Assembly: GCA_964020085.1 (NCBI GenBank)
Contig: OZ026597.1
Span: 922,313-986,312, forward strand
Length of the DNA: 64,000 bases
Direction of reading: 5' to 3'
From: Micromussa lordhowensis
Taxonomy: Eukaryota; Cnidaria; Anthozoa; Scleractinia; Lobophylliidae
The position numbers were made by a program, and so were the translations under genes. Positions 1-12,690 of this stretch are shown one piece after another; positions within the stretch are counted from its first letter, which is position 1; each line of letters opens with the position of its first letter. The notes under the pieces are model-generated. The model did no database searches, was not told the DNA's origin, and saw only the letters and a program-made list of their open reading frames with translations.

Positions 1-1356
1 CGTTTTTCACTTTTTAAACGTGTCATATCCTGGTTACAACTCTATTTTTATTTATTTATCTAACCGTTTTGTTTTAAAAGCTTTTTAGGGCCTATCAAGC
101 CAATTCAAGGCACCAAATACACAACATCCTTCATCTCATCTTCTGATACGCATTTTAAGCTTTTTTACTCTTCTTTCTTTTACTTGGGCATGATTTTGTT
201 CACACCTCGCCCATCTTTAACTCTGAAAGAAAAGACAATAAAACTAGGAGGGTGTGTTTTTCTGTGCTTGCAGCTTTACTTGCAACAACAGCAATGACTT
301 TATTTACAAATTCAGATGAAAGTCCTTGGTAGCTTGCAGTTAGCAAAGCTATTCTAGGCAAGCTCCTTAAGCTAAGCAAGAGATCTATACCATTCAGCTG
401 AAAGAAACATAAAGAAACCAATAAAGAACCGAAGAGAAATTTCTCGATTGAAACAGTACAATTCTAACACAAAATTAGCAAGAGCAGTTTATTGTTTTCT
501 CCAACACTTCTTTAGTGCTTTTGCTGCCTGCCGGCGTTATAACAGGACAGAGCACAGTTAAGGCATTTCTAATTTTTAATTATTTTAAAAACAACGACCA
601 TCTAAAAGTCTTAACAATTTCTACCTTGACGCGATTAATAGGAAGTCAGTTTTTGTCAGATTTAATGTAAACTGACAACCATCGTTCAGCCTACATATAG
701 TGCCAGTCTGTAGTGTAGTTGATTTGTTCCTGACATTTGGCTGGAGAAACCTCAGTCATCAAAGATTGAAAGGAAAGCTACAATGATGTATAAAACTTAA
801 AACGGGATGAAACCTGAATATATATATATATATATCACAGGTCTAGTTCTGTGTTTCGATACGTAACGTCTATTAGATTTGGGAATAGTTTACACAAGCT
901 AGCACTTCTATAAAGCCGCAAAAGAAAGGTTTTTTTCTTTATGTAAAATTTACAGTGGGGATGACAATTTTGGGCGATTAAACATTGTATGGATGAAGCA
1001 ATTATTTACCAGTTTTTAAAAATGTTATCTTATCTTCTCTTCCATTTGCATTTGGATTTCTTTTTTTATTATTTTCTATGACTTAGAAAAACACGCTTCA
1101 CTGTTGTTTTAATGCCATCACATGCTATTACATGTCCCTCCAAATTGCGTCCAGGGAAACTTCAAATCAATTCAGAGCATTTTTAGTTGCATTTTCATAA
1201 GAACATATCGGAAAGATTAGGAACACTAAAACTGCTTCCTAGGAAGGAATACATACCCCCTCCCTTCGTCTGTGATGACTTACCATAAGTGTGTGTCACA
1301 TACTAGTCGCAATTTAGTATGCATAGGGTTGGTTTCAAAATATCCAATTTTCTCAC

Positions 1357-1578
1357 CTTTTATTACGAAATGCTTTACATCAGTTCCATACTTGTTAGTG
1401 GCCACACAGGTGTAATTACCTTCCTGGTATAATTTACTGCTTGTAATGTTTGTTGTGTTCATCAGCACTGTAAAGTTCCGTATCAATGCTATGTATATGG
1501 GAGGAGTTCCAATGGCTGAACATTGCACTCTGCTACCTGGAACTAATTCCACTGCAGCTAAAACACTCTTGGGTGGCA
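1357..1578 (-). CDS. Ig-like domain exon, copy 1
   Basis: The 222-base exon begins after an ACTAG acceptor and ends AAAAG|GTGAGA, entering and leaving in phase 1. The peptide starts with a split codon then PPKSVLAAV. It has the two expected cysteines, in VQCSA and GNYTCVATN, followed by KYGTDVK, a typical I-set Ig F/G-strand region. The usual core Trp is not obvious. It has sequons NFT, NTT, NIT and NYT; NIT is unique to this copy, since copies 2, 3 and 4b read NIA there. The open frame beyond the donor is intron read-through. Confidence 0.75.
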
Positions 1579-1609
1579 CTAGTAAAGCAATGTTTGAATT
1601 CAGTTAGGA

Positions 1610-2390
1610 CTTAAAGTGCATGTGACCCGAAAAAGAAGTCTTTTTAAAAAATACGCTCATTTAAAAGACTTGTCAAAGTAGAGTAAAATGGCGTTTTTCT
1701 TTTTGCGATATCTCGTTTTGTTCAAATTAGGTCATTGATGACGTCACTGATTGTGCAAGTACAGTGGTGAGACACAAAATCAAGAATATCTCTACCAATA
1801 ATGAAGCAATGCGATCAAAACTTGGCAAGGATGTTGCACCCTACAAAATATACTAGACGGTGTAAATTTGATGTTGCTATGTTAACATGCTCGGTTCGAG
1901 TCTCTTTCATCTTCAAAATCAAATATTGCCATTTGTAGCTACACGGGACAAAATATACAATTAAAAATGTTCAAGAGGAGACCCAGTGGAAGGCGGGTCT
2001 GGTATGTCTTAGATTGGACCAGATATTTTACGTTTTGAGTCGCAAATGGTAATATTTGATTTTGAAGGGGACTGGAACCGAACATGCTGCCATAGCAACA
2101 TCAAAATGTGTACCATGTGGTACATTTCGTAGGGTGCAACATCCCTGCCAAGTTTCAATCGCATTGCTTTATTATTGGCAGAGATATTCTTGACTTTGTG
2201 TCTCACCACTGTACTTGCACAACCAGTGACATCATCAGTGACAAAATTTGCGTAAAAGGAAAACTTGAATATCTCTGGAACGAAAGAAGGCATCATAAAA
2301 GGATAAACGCCATTTTACTCTACTTTGGAAAGCCCTTTAAATGAGCGGATTTTTAAAATGACTTATTTTTCGGGTCATATGCACTTAAAA
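1610..2390. repeat. Foldback element in the LamG-Ig intron, copy 1
   Basis: The left arm (about 1610-1860) and right arm (about 2100-2390) are imperfect inverted repeats around GTGACCCGAAAAA, AGAGTAAAATGGCGTTT and AAATCAAATATTGCC. They form a long palindrome of about 780 bases. The small open frames here are products of the repeat. Just right of it, 2405-2475 is rich in CAGT and TTAG short repeats. Confidence 0.65.
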
Positions 2391-3047
2391 GATTATTACT
2401 TAATAGTCCATGCAGTCAGTCAGTCAGTGTCAGTCAGCGATGCAGTCAGTTAGTTACTTAGCTAGTTAGTTAGTGCGTGATTAAACATTGTATGGATGAA
2501 GCAACTATTTATCCGGTTTATATAAAGTTATCTTATATCTCATCTTCCATTTAGATTTCTGGATGTTGCTACGCATGGTGTGTAAAGTAAAGAAATGATA
2601 CCGGCAATAGTCACCATTTAAAAACACTAATTTTGTCATTGTTTGCTAAAAGTAGCTATTAGTTGGAAAGAAAACTGATGTAGTTTGTTTTCACCAGAGG
2701 TCCTTTCATGACAGAGTTTTAGGAGGTGGCCAAGAGACATTGCCTCTAATGGCCTTAAAAAACGGATAGTGTATGTCACTTAGCGTGCGGACGTACATGC
2801 AGAGGAATTTTCAGACGACATGAAACAACAGACATTAAGAAATGCGTCTACTCTCGTAGACTTGTCTGCTCTCGAGATTCTCCGGTTCTATTGATCGTTT
2901 TTTTTTGTCATCTAACGAGACGTTTTGCGAAACCGGATCCTGAAATGGCTGTCTCCTACCTCTTGCGAAGTTGTCGAATAAGGGGAGTGTCAGTTAGAGA
3001 ATCACTGGAGAGGGTATCGGGAAATTGCATATTGTTTTTGGAACTAC

Positions 3048-3686
3048 CTTGTCCTATTGCTGATTGTATCTGCGCCTCGTTCAGTGCGACATCGTAAACC
3101 TTCATTTCCGCGATTTTCCCTTTAAAAGAACTGCCATCGTCGCCTATAGTGCCCATTCGAACATTCTGTGGGTCGGTTTTAATCTCATAACCTTTGCCAA
3201 TGTTTTGCGTGACACTAAATTGTCCGTTGATATACAGCGAGTTATTCCCAGTGTTGTGATCGTAACTTGCTGCAACATGAACCCACTTTCCTGTTGTAAG
3301 AACCCCAGCAGTTATTATACCTTTCAGTCCAATGAAATCTACTCTTTGGACGATTCGATTAAATAATTTTGATTCGACAATCGACATATAGACTCCCTCC
3401 CGAAAACTTATAGCTGAAAAGTAGTTGAATAGTTGTCCATCTTGGCCTCCGGGTTGAACCCAGCACATCAGTGTGATTGAGAACCGAGTGTCCAGGCCCC
3501 CCAGTGTATTCGAAAACTCGATGTAGCTGCTAGCAGTGCCGTAAAACATGTACGCTCCGCCTGGTTGGTTGTAGGGTCCGTTTGTAAGTGCAACATCCCC
3601 CAGGATTCCCTCTGTCTGCCTGTTGTCTTTTTCTGCGGCTTTATAGCGTGCATTCAAGGGGTAGAAGGCGACAGGTTCTGGCACAA
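3048..3686 (-). CDS. LamG-like (concanavalin-type) domain exon, copy 1
   Basis: The 639-base exon (213 codons) begins after ATTCGTAG and ends GACAAG|GTAGTT, phase 1 at both ends. It encodes a complete laminin-G / LamG-like jellyroll: FYPLNARY at the start, GGAYMFYGTASSYIEF, FSITLMCWVQP, GKWVHVAASYD, SLYINGQ and KIAEMKVYDVALNEAQI near the end. Such domains bind glycans or proteins outside the cell. An open frame continues about 90 bases past the donor but has no domain content and breaks the frame with the Ig exon, so the GTAGTT donor is preferred. Confidence 0.75.
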
Positions 3687-3905
3687 CTACGAATTAGAAA
3701 GAAACACATTATTTACATCGTCAGAAATAACATGAAAATACGATAGCAGTAGAAACATTGCTTTCGATATTTGTCATCCGTTGCTGACAGATATGCGGCG
3801 GTATACGTAGCTTCGTACGTGAGAAGAAAAAGTGAAGTGAGAAAATGTCGACAGAGAGATTTACAAGGATTTAGGCTGTTTTGCTATCAATTTGTTGAAT
3901 AATAA

Positions 3906-4005
3906 AACAATTATCCTGCTCAATCTCGCGGAATATCGTCTGATTTTACGGCCTCGTCGGCTAAGTATCAGACGATATTCCGCGCGATTTCGCAGGATAA
4001 TTGTT
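3906..4005. repeat. Hairpin element with AACAATTA ends (CUB-LamG intron, copy 1)
   Basis: This is a 100-base near-perfect inverted repeat: AACAATTATCCTGC at one end and GCAGGATAATTGTT at the other, with GGAATATCGTCTGAT inside pairing with ATCAGACGATATTCC. No coding capacity is seen. It belongs with the other AACAATTA-ended hairpins in this window. Confidence 0.7.
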
Positions 4006-4145
4006 AAGTATTCTATTTTTCTTTTTTTAACCCTGTAAAATTAATGTTTGTGTGAGTTTAAATTAAAATTGAATTGAATTAACACGTTTTAAACTTATTA
4101 TCATAATTATTAAAGCATAAAATACATTCAATTATCATTTCTTAC

Positions 4146-4315
4146 GGGGTGGCACAACAGCTGTGAACTTCATTAGAAATCCTTTATTTCTGCTGTCTGA
4201 ATGGAATTTTATCAAGGCGTATTTTCCAGATACAAACACTGTCTTTCCAGTGATGTGACCACAGTACTTGCCAAATACCCGATCCTTCTCATTGGTAATC
4301 TTCAAATAATCTCGG
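4146..4315 (-). CDS. CUB domain exon, second half, copy 1
   Basis: The 170-base exon follows a TTTGTAG acceptor, enters in phase 2 and leaves in phase 1 at CCCC|GTAAGA. The peptide RDYLKITN, then FGKYCG, GKYALIKFHSD and FLMKFTAVVPP, is the classic second half of a CUB domain, including the conserved aromatic-rich YLxI strand and the YCG motif. It joins in frame to the preceding CUB half and to the LamG exon through a Leu codon. Confidence 0.78.
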
Positions 4316-4849
4316 CTACAAACAAATGAAACATAAACAAGTGACCTTGTGTAACAAGGGATCACTTCAAATTTACACGTGTGTTCTCATGCAGATATTA
4401 TAAGTGGTTTGGCTGAGTGGCTTGTATTCTATCATTCACTAGAATCCCAGTGGTGCACACAAAGAGGACATTGGTTCATTTCTTTGTTATAGCGCGGACA
4501 GTTTGCGAGAGCAGTGCTCATGATGCATAATGCTGTTACTTAAGAGTCCCTTCTTACTGAAGAGTCATTCAAATTGGAAAGTATTCAATTATTACTTGGT
4601 GATAAAACGAGGGCATTAAAATTCAGGGTTACGCCACTTTAAGAACGCTAAACTGGGCACATGACCATAGTTGAAAACTTTCCTTTTAAAAATTCAATAA
4701 TCGTTTTTGTATAAATGTGAGGGTTTTTGACAAAAAAGGGAGGCTACTCTCTGCTTCTCAGGCTTTACATTTTGTCGAGAATGTAATGCAGGTTGCTGAA
4801 CCTCTCCCAACATTCACAACTTGTTAACACATTAAAAATCAGTACTTAC

Positions 4850-5006
4850 ACGCACGATATACTATGCTCCAGGTAAAGTTCGTTAATGGTAATATTAATC
4901 ACCATGCCTTGAGGAATAGCAACCGAAGAAATACAATCTGTATTTATTAGATCATCGCTAGGATATCCGGGACTTCTGACTGTATTTTCAATCACTGGAC
5001 CACACC
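4850..5006 (-). CDS. CUB domain exon, first half, copy 1
   Basis: The 157-base exon begins after ATGCAG (phase 1) and ends TGCGT|GTAAGT (phase 2). The peptide GCGPVIENTVRSPGYPSDD, then NTDCISS, INITINELYLE and SISC, matches the first half of a CUB domain: CG start, SPGYP, and the cysteine pairs. Joined to 4146-4315 it gives a whole CUB of roughly 108 residues. Confidence 0.78.
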
Positions 5007-6658
5007 CTGCATGTATCAAAACAAAAGAATAAAAACACAGAGTTGATATGGACGGAATAATTTTATTCCCCGCATTGGCCCGGAAAACCCCATTGCGGGA
5101 GTGGTTAATTAACATATTTATTATATTACATTATTACATATTAAACCTGGCGCACTATTTTCCATAAAAAAAATAAAATTCCGACTATTGGCTCATAGTC
5201 GGAGTTTTTTAGCCAATCAAAAAGCTAGAAATGCAATAGTTGGAGCTGAGAATTTACTTAAGACTGATAGCCGAGAGCTTGATAGTTTTAACCAGAGAAT
5301 GTTTTTCACTTTTTAAGTATGTCCAATCCTGGTTACAGCTCTATTTTATTTATTTCTATTTATTTCTCTAACATTTTTGTTATAAAAGCTTTCCAGGGCC
5401 TATCAAGTCACTTCAAGGCACCAAATACACAACATCCTTCATCTCATCTTCTGATACGCATTTTAAGTTTTTTTACTCTTCTTCTTTCTTTTACTTGGGC
5501 ATGATTTTGTTCACACCTCGCCCCTCTTTAACTATGAAAGCAAACACAATGAAACTAGGAGGGTGTGGGTTTTTTTTTTTGTGCTTTAAGCTTTACTTGC
5601 AACAACAGCAATGACTTTATTTCCAAATTCAGATGAAAGTCCTTGGTAGCTCGCAGTTAGCAAAGCTATTCTAGGCGAGCTCCTTAAGCTAAGCTTAGCT
5701 AAGAGATCTATACCATTAAGCTGAAAGAAACATAAATAAACCAATGAAAACTCGAAGAGAAATTTCTCGATTGAAACAATACAATTCTAACACAAAATTA
5801 GCAAGAGCAGTTTATTGTTTTCTCCAACACTTCTTTAGTGCTTTTGCTGCCTGTCGGCGTTATAACAGAACAGAGCAAAGTTAAGGCATTTCTAATTTTT
5901 AATTATTTTAAAAACAACGACCATCTAAAAGTCTTAACAATTTCTACCTTGACGCGATTAATAGGAACTCCGTTTTTGTCAGATTTAATGTAAACTGACA
6001 ACCATCGTTCAGCCTACATATAGTGCCAGTCTGTAGTGTAGTTGATTTGTTCCTGACATTTGGCTGGAGAAACCTCAGTCATCAAAGATTGAAAGGAAAG
6101 CTACAATGATGTATAAAACTTAAAACGGGATGACTCCTGAATATCACAGGTCTAGTTCTGTGTTTCGATACGTGATGTCTATTAGATTTAGGAATAGTTT
6201 ACACGAGCTAGCACTTCCATAAAGCCGCAAAAGAAAGCTCTTTTTTCTTTATGTAAAATTTACAGTGGGGATGACAATTTTGGGCGATTAAACATTGTAT
6301 GGATGAAGCAATTATTTACCAGTGTTGATAAAGTTATCGTATCTCATCTTCCATTTGGATTTCTTTTTTTATTATTTTCTATGACTTAGAAAAACACGCA
6401 TCACTGTTGTTTTAATGCCATCACATGCTATTACATTTCCCTCCAAATTGCGTCCAGGGAAACTTCAGATCAATTCGTAGCATTTAGTTGCATTTTCATA
6501 AGAACATATCGGAAAGATTAGGAACACTAAAACTGCTTCGTAGGAAGGAATACATACCCCCTCCCTTCGTCTGTGATGACTTACCATTAGTATGTGTTAC
6601 ATACTAGTCGCAATTTAGTATACATAGTGTTGGTTTCAAAATATCCAATTTTTCTCAC

Positions 6659-6880
6659 CTTTTATTACGAAATGCTTTACATCAGTTCCATACTTGTTAG
6701 TGGCCACGCAGGTGTAATTACCTTCCTGGTATAATTTACTGCTTGCAATGTTTGTTGTGTTCATCAGCACTGTAAAGTTCCGTATCAATGCTATGTATAT
6801 GGGAGGAGTTCCAATGGCTGAACATTGCACTCTGCTACCTGGAACTAATTCCACTGCAGCTAAAACACTCTTGGGTGGCA
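6659..6880 (-). CDS. Ig-like domain exon, copy 2
   Basis: The 222 bases have the same acceptor, donor and phase 1-1 structure as copy 1, and a nearly identical peptide with NIA in place of NIT. Both Ig cysteines are present. It joins forward in frame to the copy 1 CUB exon at 5006 through a Gly codon. Confidence 0.75.
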
Positions 6881-6910
6881 CTAGTAAAGCAATGTTTGAA
6901 TTCAGTTAGG

Positions 6911-7720
6911 ACTTAAAGTGCATGTGACCCGAAAAATAAGTCATTTTAGACAATACGCTCATTTAAAAGACTTGTCAAAGTAGAGTAAAATGGCGTTTTT
7001 CTTTTTGCGATATCTCGTTTTGTTCTAGAGATATTCAAGTTTTCTTAATTATGCAATTTAGGTCATTGATGACGTTACTGGTTGTGCAAGTACCGTGGTG
7101 AGACACAAAATCAAGAATATGTCTGCCAATAATGAAGCAATGCGATCAAAACTTGCCAAGGATGTTGCACCCTACAAAATATACTAGACGGTGTAAATTT
7201 GATGTTGCTATGGCAACATGCTCGGTTCGAGTCTCTTTCATCTTCAAAATCAAATATTGCCATTTGTAGCTACACGGGACAAAATATACAATTAAAAATG
7301 TTCAAGAGGAGACCCAGTGGAAGGTGGGTCTGGTATGTCTTAGATTGGACCAGGTATTTTACGTTTTGAGTCGCAAATGGTAATATTTGATTTTGAAGGG
7401 GACTGGAACCGAACATGCTGCCATAGCAACATCAAAATGTGTACCATGTGGTACATTTGGTAGGGTGCAACATCCCTGCCAAGTTTCAATCGCATTGCTT
7501 TATTATTGGCAGAGATATTCTTGACTTTGTGTCTCACCACTGTACTTGCACAACCAGTGACATCATCAGTGACAAAATTTGCGTAAAAGGAAAACTTAAA
7601 TATCTCTGGAACGAAAGAAGGCATCACAAAAGGATAAACGCCTTTTTACTCTACTTTGGAAAGCCCTTTAAATGAGCGGATTTTTAAAATGACTTATTTT
7701 TCGGGTCATATGCACTTAAA
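6911..7720. repeat. Foldback element, copy 2
   Basis: This is the same palindromic intron element as at 1610-2390, carried along by the module duplication. It retains about 20 bases in the left arm that copy 1 has lost. Confidence 0.65.
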
Positions 7721-8377
7721 AGATTATTACTTAATAGTCCATGCAGTCAGTCAGTCAGTGTCAGTCAGCGATGCAGTCAGTTAGTTACTTAGCTAGTTAG
7801 TTAGTGCGTGATTAAACATTGTATGGATGAAGCAACTATTTATCCGGTTTATATAAAGTTATCTTATATCTCATCTTCCATTTAGATTTCTGGATGTTGC
7901 TACGCATGGTGTGTAAAGTAAAGAAATGATACCGGCAATAGTCACCATTTAAAAACACTAATTTTGTCATTGTTTGCTAAAAGTAGCTATTAGTTGGAAA
8001 GAAAACTGATGTAGTTTGTTTTCACCAGAGGTCCTTTCATGACAGAGTTTTAGGAGGTGGCCAAGAGACATTGCCTCTAATGGCCTTAAAAAACGGATAG
8101 TGTATGTCACTTAGCGTGCGGACGTACATGCAGAGGAATTTTCAGACGACATGAAACAACAGACATTAAGAAATCCGTCTACTCTCGTAGACTTGTCTGC
8201 TCTCGAGATTCTCCGGTTCTATTGATCGTTTCTTTTGTCATCTAACGAGACGTTTTGCGAAACCGGATCCTGAAATGGCTGTCTCCTACCTCTTGCGAAG
8301 TTGTCGAATAAGGGGAGTGTCAGTTAGAGAATCACTGGAGAGGGTATCGGGAAATTGCATATTGTTTTTGGAACTAC

Positions 8378-9016
8378 CTTGTCCTATTGCTGATTGTATC
8401 TGCGCCTCGTTCAGTGCGACATCGTAAACCTTCATTTCCGCGATTTTCCCTTTAAAAGAACTTCCATCGTCGCCTATAGTGCCCATTCGAACATTCTGTG
8501 GGTCGGTTTTAATCTCATAACCTTTGCCAATGTTTTGCGTGACACTAAATTGTCCGTTGATATACAGCGAGTTATTCCCAGTGTTGTGATCGTAACTTGC
8601 TGCAACATGAACCCACTTTCCTGTTGTAAGAACCCCAGCAGTTATTATACCTTTCAGTCCAATGAAATCTACTCTTTGGACGATTCGATTAAATAATTTT
8701 GATTCGACAATCGACATATAGACTCCCTCCCGAGAACTTATAGCTGAAAAGTAGTTGAATAGTTGTCCATCTTGGCCTCCGGGTTGAACCCAGCACATCA
8801 GTGTGATTGAGAACCGAGTGTCCAGGCCCCCCAGTGTATTCGAAAACTCGATGTAGCTGCTAGCAGTGCCGTAAAACATGTACGCTCCGCCTGCTTGGTT
8901 GTAGGGTCCGTTTGTAAGTGCAACATCCCTGAGGATTCCCTTTGTCTGCCTGTTGTCTTTTTCTGTGGCTTTATAGCGTGCATTCAAGGGGTAGAAGGCG
9001 ACAGGTTCTGGCACAA
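8378..9016 (-). CDS. LamG-like domain exon, copy 2
   Basis: The 639-base phase 1-1 exon has intact splice sites and the same motifs as copy 1. It differs from copy 1 at seven bases. Five change residues (Ala to Thr, Glu to Lys, Gly to Arg, Pro to Ala, Phe to Ser) and two are silent. That is too few to show selection, and is compatible with neutral drift after a recent duplication. Confidence 0.75.
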
Positions 9017-9235
9017 CTACGAATTAGAAAGAAACACATTATTTACATCGTCAGAAATAATATGAAAATACGATAGCAGTAGAAACATTGCTTTCGATAT
9101 TTGTCATCCGTAGGTGACAGATATGCGGCGGTATACGTAGCTTCGTACGTGAGAAGAAAAAGTGAAGTGAGAAAATGTCGACAGAGAGATTTACAAGGAT
9201 TTAGGCTGTTTTGTTATCAATTTGTTGAATAATAA

Positions 9236-9335
9236 AACAATTATCCTGCTCAATCTCGCGGAATATCGTCTGATTTTACGGCCTCGTCGGCTAAGTATCA
9301 GACGATATTCCGCGCGATTTCGCAGGATAATTGTT
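9236..9335. repeat. Hairpin element with AACAATTA ends (copy 2)
   Basis: Same as 3906-4005, duplicated with the module. It is missing from module copy 3, where the DIRS-bearing segment replaces this part of the intron. Confidence 0.7.
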
Positions 9336-9474
9336 AAGTATTCTATTTTTCTTTTTTTAACCTGTAAAATTAATGTTTGTGTGAGTTTAAATTAAAATTG
9401 AATTGAATTAACACGTTTTAAACTTATTATCATAATTATTAAAGCATAAAATACATTCAATTATCATTTCTTAC

Positions 9475-9644
9475 GGGGTGGCACAACAGCTGTGAACTTC
9501 ATTAGAAATCCTTTATTTCTGCTGTCTGAATGGAATTTTATCAAGGCGTATTTTCCAGATACAAACACTGTCTTTCCAGTGATGTGACCACAGTACTTGC
9601 CAAATACCCGATCCTTCTCATTGGTAATCTTCAAATAATCTCGG
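9475..9644 (-). CDS. CUB domain exon, second half, copy 2
   Basis: The 170-base exon, phase 2 in and phase 1 out, appears identical in peptide to copy 1 (DYLKI, YCG and FHSD present). Donor CCCC|GTAAGA and acceptor TTTGTAG are retained. Confidence 0.78.
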
Positions 9645-10178
9645 CTACAAACAAATGAAACATAAACAAGTGACCTTGTGTAACAAGGGATCACTTCAAA
9701 TTTACACGTGTGTTCTCATGCAGATATTATAAGTGGTTTGGCTGAGTGGCTTGTATTCTATCATTCACTAGAATCCCAGTGGTGCACACAAAGAGGATAT
9801 TGGTTCATTTCTTTGTTATAGCGCGGACAGTTTGCGAGAGCAGTGCTCATGATGCATAATGCTGTTACTTAAGAGTCCCTTCTTACTTAAGAGTCATTCA
9901 AATTGGAAAGTATTCAATTATTACTTGGTGATAAAACGAGGGCATTAAAATTCAGGGTTACGCTACTTTAAGAACGCTAAACTGGGCACATGACCATAGT
10001 TGAAAACTTTCCTTTTAAAAATTCAATAATCGTTTTTGTATAAATGTGAGGGTTTTTGACAAAAAAGGAAGGCTACTCTCTGCTTCTCAGGCTTTACATT
10101 TTGTCGAGAATGTAATGCAGGTTGCTGAACCTCTCCCAACATTCACAACTTGTTAACACATTTAAAATCAGTACTTAC

Positions 10179-10335
10179 ACGCACGATATACTATGCTTCA
10201 GGTAAAGTTCGTTAATGGTAATATTAATCACCATGCCTTGAGGAATAGGAACCGAAGAAATACAATCTGTATATATTAGATCATCGCTAGGATATCCGGG
10301 ACTTCTGATTGTATTTTCAATCACTGGACCACACC
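10179..10335 (-). CDS. CUB domain exon, first half, copy 2
   Basis: The 157-base exon, phase 1 in and phase 2 out, has GCGPVIENT, SPGYP, the DC pair and NITINELYL. A few substitutions separate it from copy 1 (for example SSVP rather than SSVA, and LYLK rather than LYLE). The splice sites are intact. Confidence 0.78.
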
Positions 10336-11985
10336 CTGCATGTATCAAAACAAAAGAATAAAAACACAGAGTTGATATGGACGGAATAATTGTATTCCCC
10401 GCATTGGCCCGGAAAACCCCATTGCGGGAGTGGTTAATTAACATATTTATTATATTACATTATTACATATTAAACCTGGCGCACTATTTTCCATAAAAAA
10501 AATAAAATTCCGACTATTGGCTCATAGTCGGAGTTTTTTAGCCAATCGAAAAGCTAGAAATGCAATAGTTGGAGCTGAGAATTTACTAAAGGCTGATAGC
10601 CGAGAGCTTGATAGTTTTAACCAGAGAATGTTTTTCCCTTTTTAAGTATGTCCAATCCTGGTTACAGCTCTATTTTATTTATTTCTATTTATTTCTCTAA
10701 CATTTTTGTTATAAAAGCTTTCCAGGGCCTATCAAGTCACTTCAAGGCACCAAATACACAACATCCTTCATCTTATCTTCTGATACGCATTTTAAGTTTT
10801 TTTACTCTTCTTCTTTCTTTTACTTGGGCATGATTTTGTTCACACCTCGCCCCTCTTTAACTATGAAAGCAAACACAATGAAACTAGGAGGGTGTGGGTT
10901 TTTTTTTGTGCTTTAAGCTTTACTTGCAACAACAGCAATGACTTTATTTCCAAATTCAGATGAAAGTCCTTGGTAGCTCGCAGTTAGCAAAGCTATTCTA
11001 GGCGAGCTCCTTAAGCTAAGCTTAGCTAAGAGATCTATACCATTAAGCTGAAAGAAACATAAATAAACCAATAAAAAACCGAAGAGAAATTTCTCGATTG
11101 AAACAGTACAATTCTAACACAAAATTAGCAAGAGCAGTTTATTGTTTTCTCCAACACTTCTTTAGTGCTTTTGCTGCCTGTCGGCGTTAAAACAGAACAG
11201 AGCACAGTTAAGGCATTTCTAATTTTTAATTATTTTAAAAACAACGACCATCTAAAAGTCTTAACAATTTCTGCCTTGACGCGATTAATAGGAACTCCGT
11301 TTTTGTCAGATTTAATGTAAACTGACAACCATCGTTCAGCCTACATATAGTGCCAGTCTGTAGTGTAGTTGATTTGTTCCTGACATTTGGCTGGAGAAAC
11401 CTCAGTCATCAAAGATTGAAAGGAAAGCTACAATGATGTATAAAACTTAAAACGGGATGACTCCTGAATATCACAGGTCTAGTTCTGTGTTTCGATACGT
11501 GACGTCTATTAGATTTAGGAATAGTTTACACGAGCTAGCACTTCCATAAAGCCGCAAAAGAAAGCTCTTTTTTCTTTATGTAAAATTTACAGTGGGGATG
11601 ACAATTTTGGGCGATTAAACATTGTATGGATGAAGCAATTATTTACCAGTGTTGATAAAGTTATCGTATCTCATCTTCCATTTGGATTTCTTTTTTTATT
11701 ATTTTCTATGATTTAGAAAAACACGCATCACTGTTGTTTTAATGCCATCACATGCTATTACATTTCCCTCCAAATTGCGTCCAGGGAAACTTCAGATCAA
11801 TTCTTAGCATCTAGTTGCATTTTCATAAGAACATATCGGAAAGACTAGGAACACTAAAACTGCTTCGTAGGAAGGAATACATACCCCCTCCCTTCGTCTG
11901 TGATGACTTACCATTAGTATGTGTTACATACTAGTCGCAATTTAGTATACATAGTGTTGGTTTCAAAATATCCAATTTTTCTCAC

Positions 11986-12207
11986 CTTTTATTACGAAAT
12001 GCTTTACATCAGTTCCATACTTGTTAGTGGCCACACAGGTGTAATTACCTTCCTGGTATAATGTACTGCTTGCAATGTTTGTTGTGTTCATCAGCACTGT
12101 AAAGTTCCTTATCAATGCTATGTATATGGGAGGAGTTCCAATGGCTGAACATTGCACTCTGCTACCTGGAACTAATTCCACTGCAGCTAAAACACTCTTG
12201 GGTGGCA
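11986..12207 (-). CDS. Ig-like domain exon, copy 3
   Basis: The 222-base phase 1-1 exon has both cysteines and four sequon-like positions as in copy 2, with SSTLYQEG replacing SSKLYQEG. Splice sites match the other copies. It sits left of a truncated copy of the foldback element. Confidence 0.75.
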
Positions 12208-12237
12208 CTAGTAAAGCAATGTTTTAATTCAGTTAGG

Positions 12238-12690
12238 ACTTAAAGTACATGTGACCCGAAAAATAAGTCATTTTAAAAAATACTTTCATTTAAAAGACTT
12301 GTCAAAGTAGAGTAAAATGGCGTTTTTCTTTTTGCGATATCTCGTTTTGTTCTAGAGATATTCAAGTTTTCTTAATTATGCAACTTAGGTCATTGATGAC
12401 GTTACTGGTTGTGCAAGTACCGTGGTGAGACACAAAATCAAGAATATCTCTGCCAATAATGAAGCAATGCGATCGAAACTTGGCAAGGATGTTGCACCCT
12501 ACAAAATATACCAGACCGTGTAAATTTGATGTTCTATGGCAACATGCTCGGTTCGAGTCTCTTTCATCTTCAAAATCAAATATTGCCATTTACAATTAAA
12601 AATATTCAAGAGGAGACCCAGTGGAAGGTGGGTCTGGTATGTCTTAGATGGGACCAGGTATTTTACCGTTTTGAGTCGCAAATGATAATA
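12238..12690. repeat. Foldback element, truncated, copy 3
   Basis: The left arm and centre remain. The right arm is deleted, together with about 650 bases of intron compared with copies 1 and 2. The deletion joins sequence like 2055 directly to sequence like 2705. Confidence 0.55.

Larger units (their letters stand above)
1..5300. repeat. Tandem module copy 1 (about 5.33 kb)
   Basis: This segment matches 5301-10629 almost base for base, with most landmarks offset by 5329-5331 bp. It contains spacer, Ig exon, foldback element, LamG exon, a hairpin and two CUB exons. Positions 1-1270 are spacer with no gene recognised; a short TA run lies near 817-836. The far left is slightly more diverged from copy 2 and closer to the start of copy 4 (21268 onward). 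Confidence 0.9.
5301..10629. repeat. Tandem module copy 2 (about 5.33 kb)
   Basis: This is the second near-identical copy of the CUB-LamG-Ig module, offset 5329 bp from copy 1 and about 5327 bp from the left part of copy 3. The 639-base LamG exon differs from copy 1 at only seven positions, so the duplication is recent or the copies have been homogenised. The 5340-6650 spacer contains no gene that I can see. Confidence 0.9.

Noticed and set aside
2009..2344. Paired small ORFs on both strands in module introns
   Set aside because: They are produced by the foldback repeat and recur only because the module is duplicated.
2956..3047. Open frame continuing beyond the LamG exon
   Set aside because: It passes a strong CAAG|GTAGTT donor, has no domain content and would put the Ig exon out of frame.
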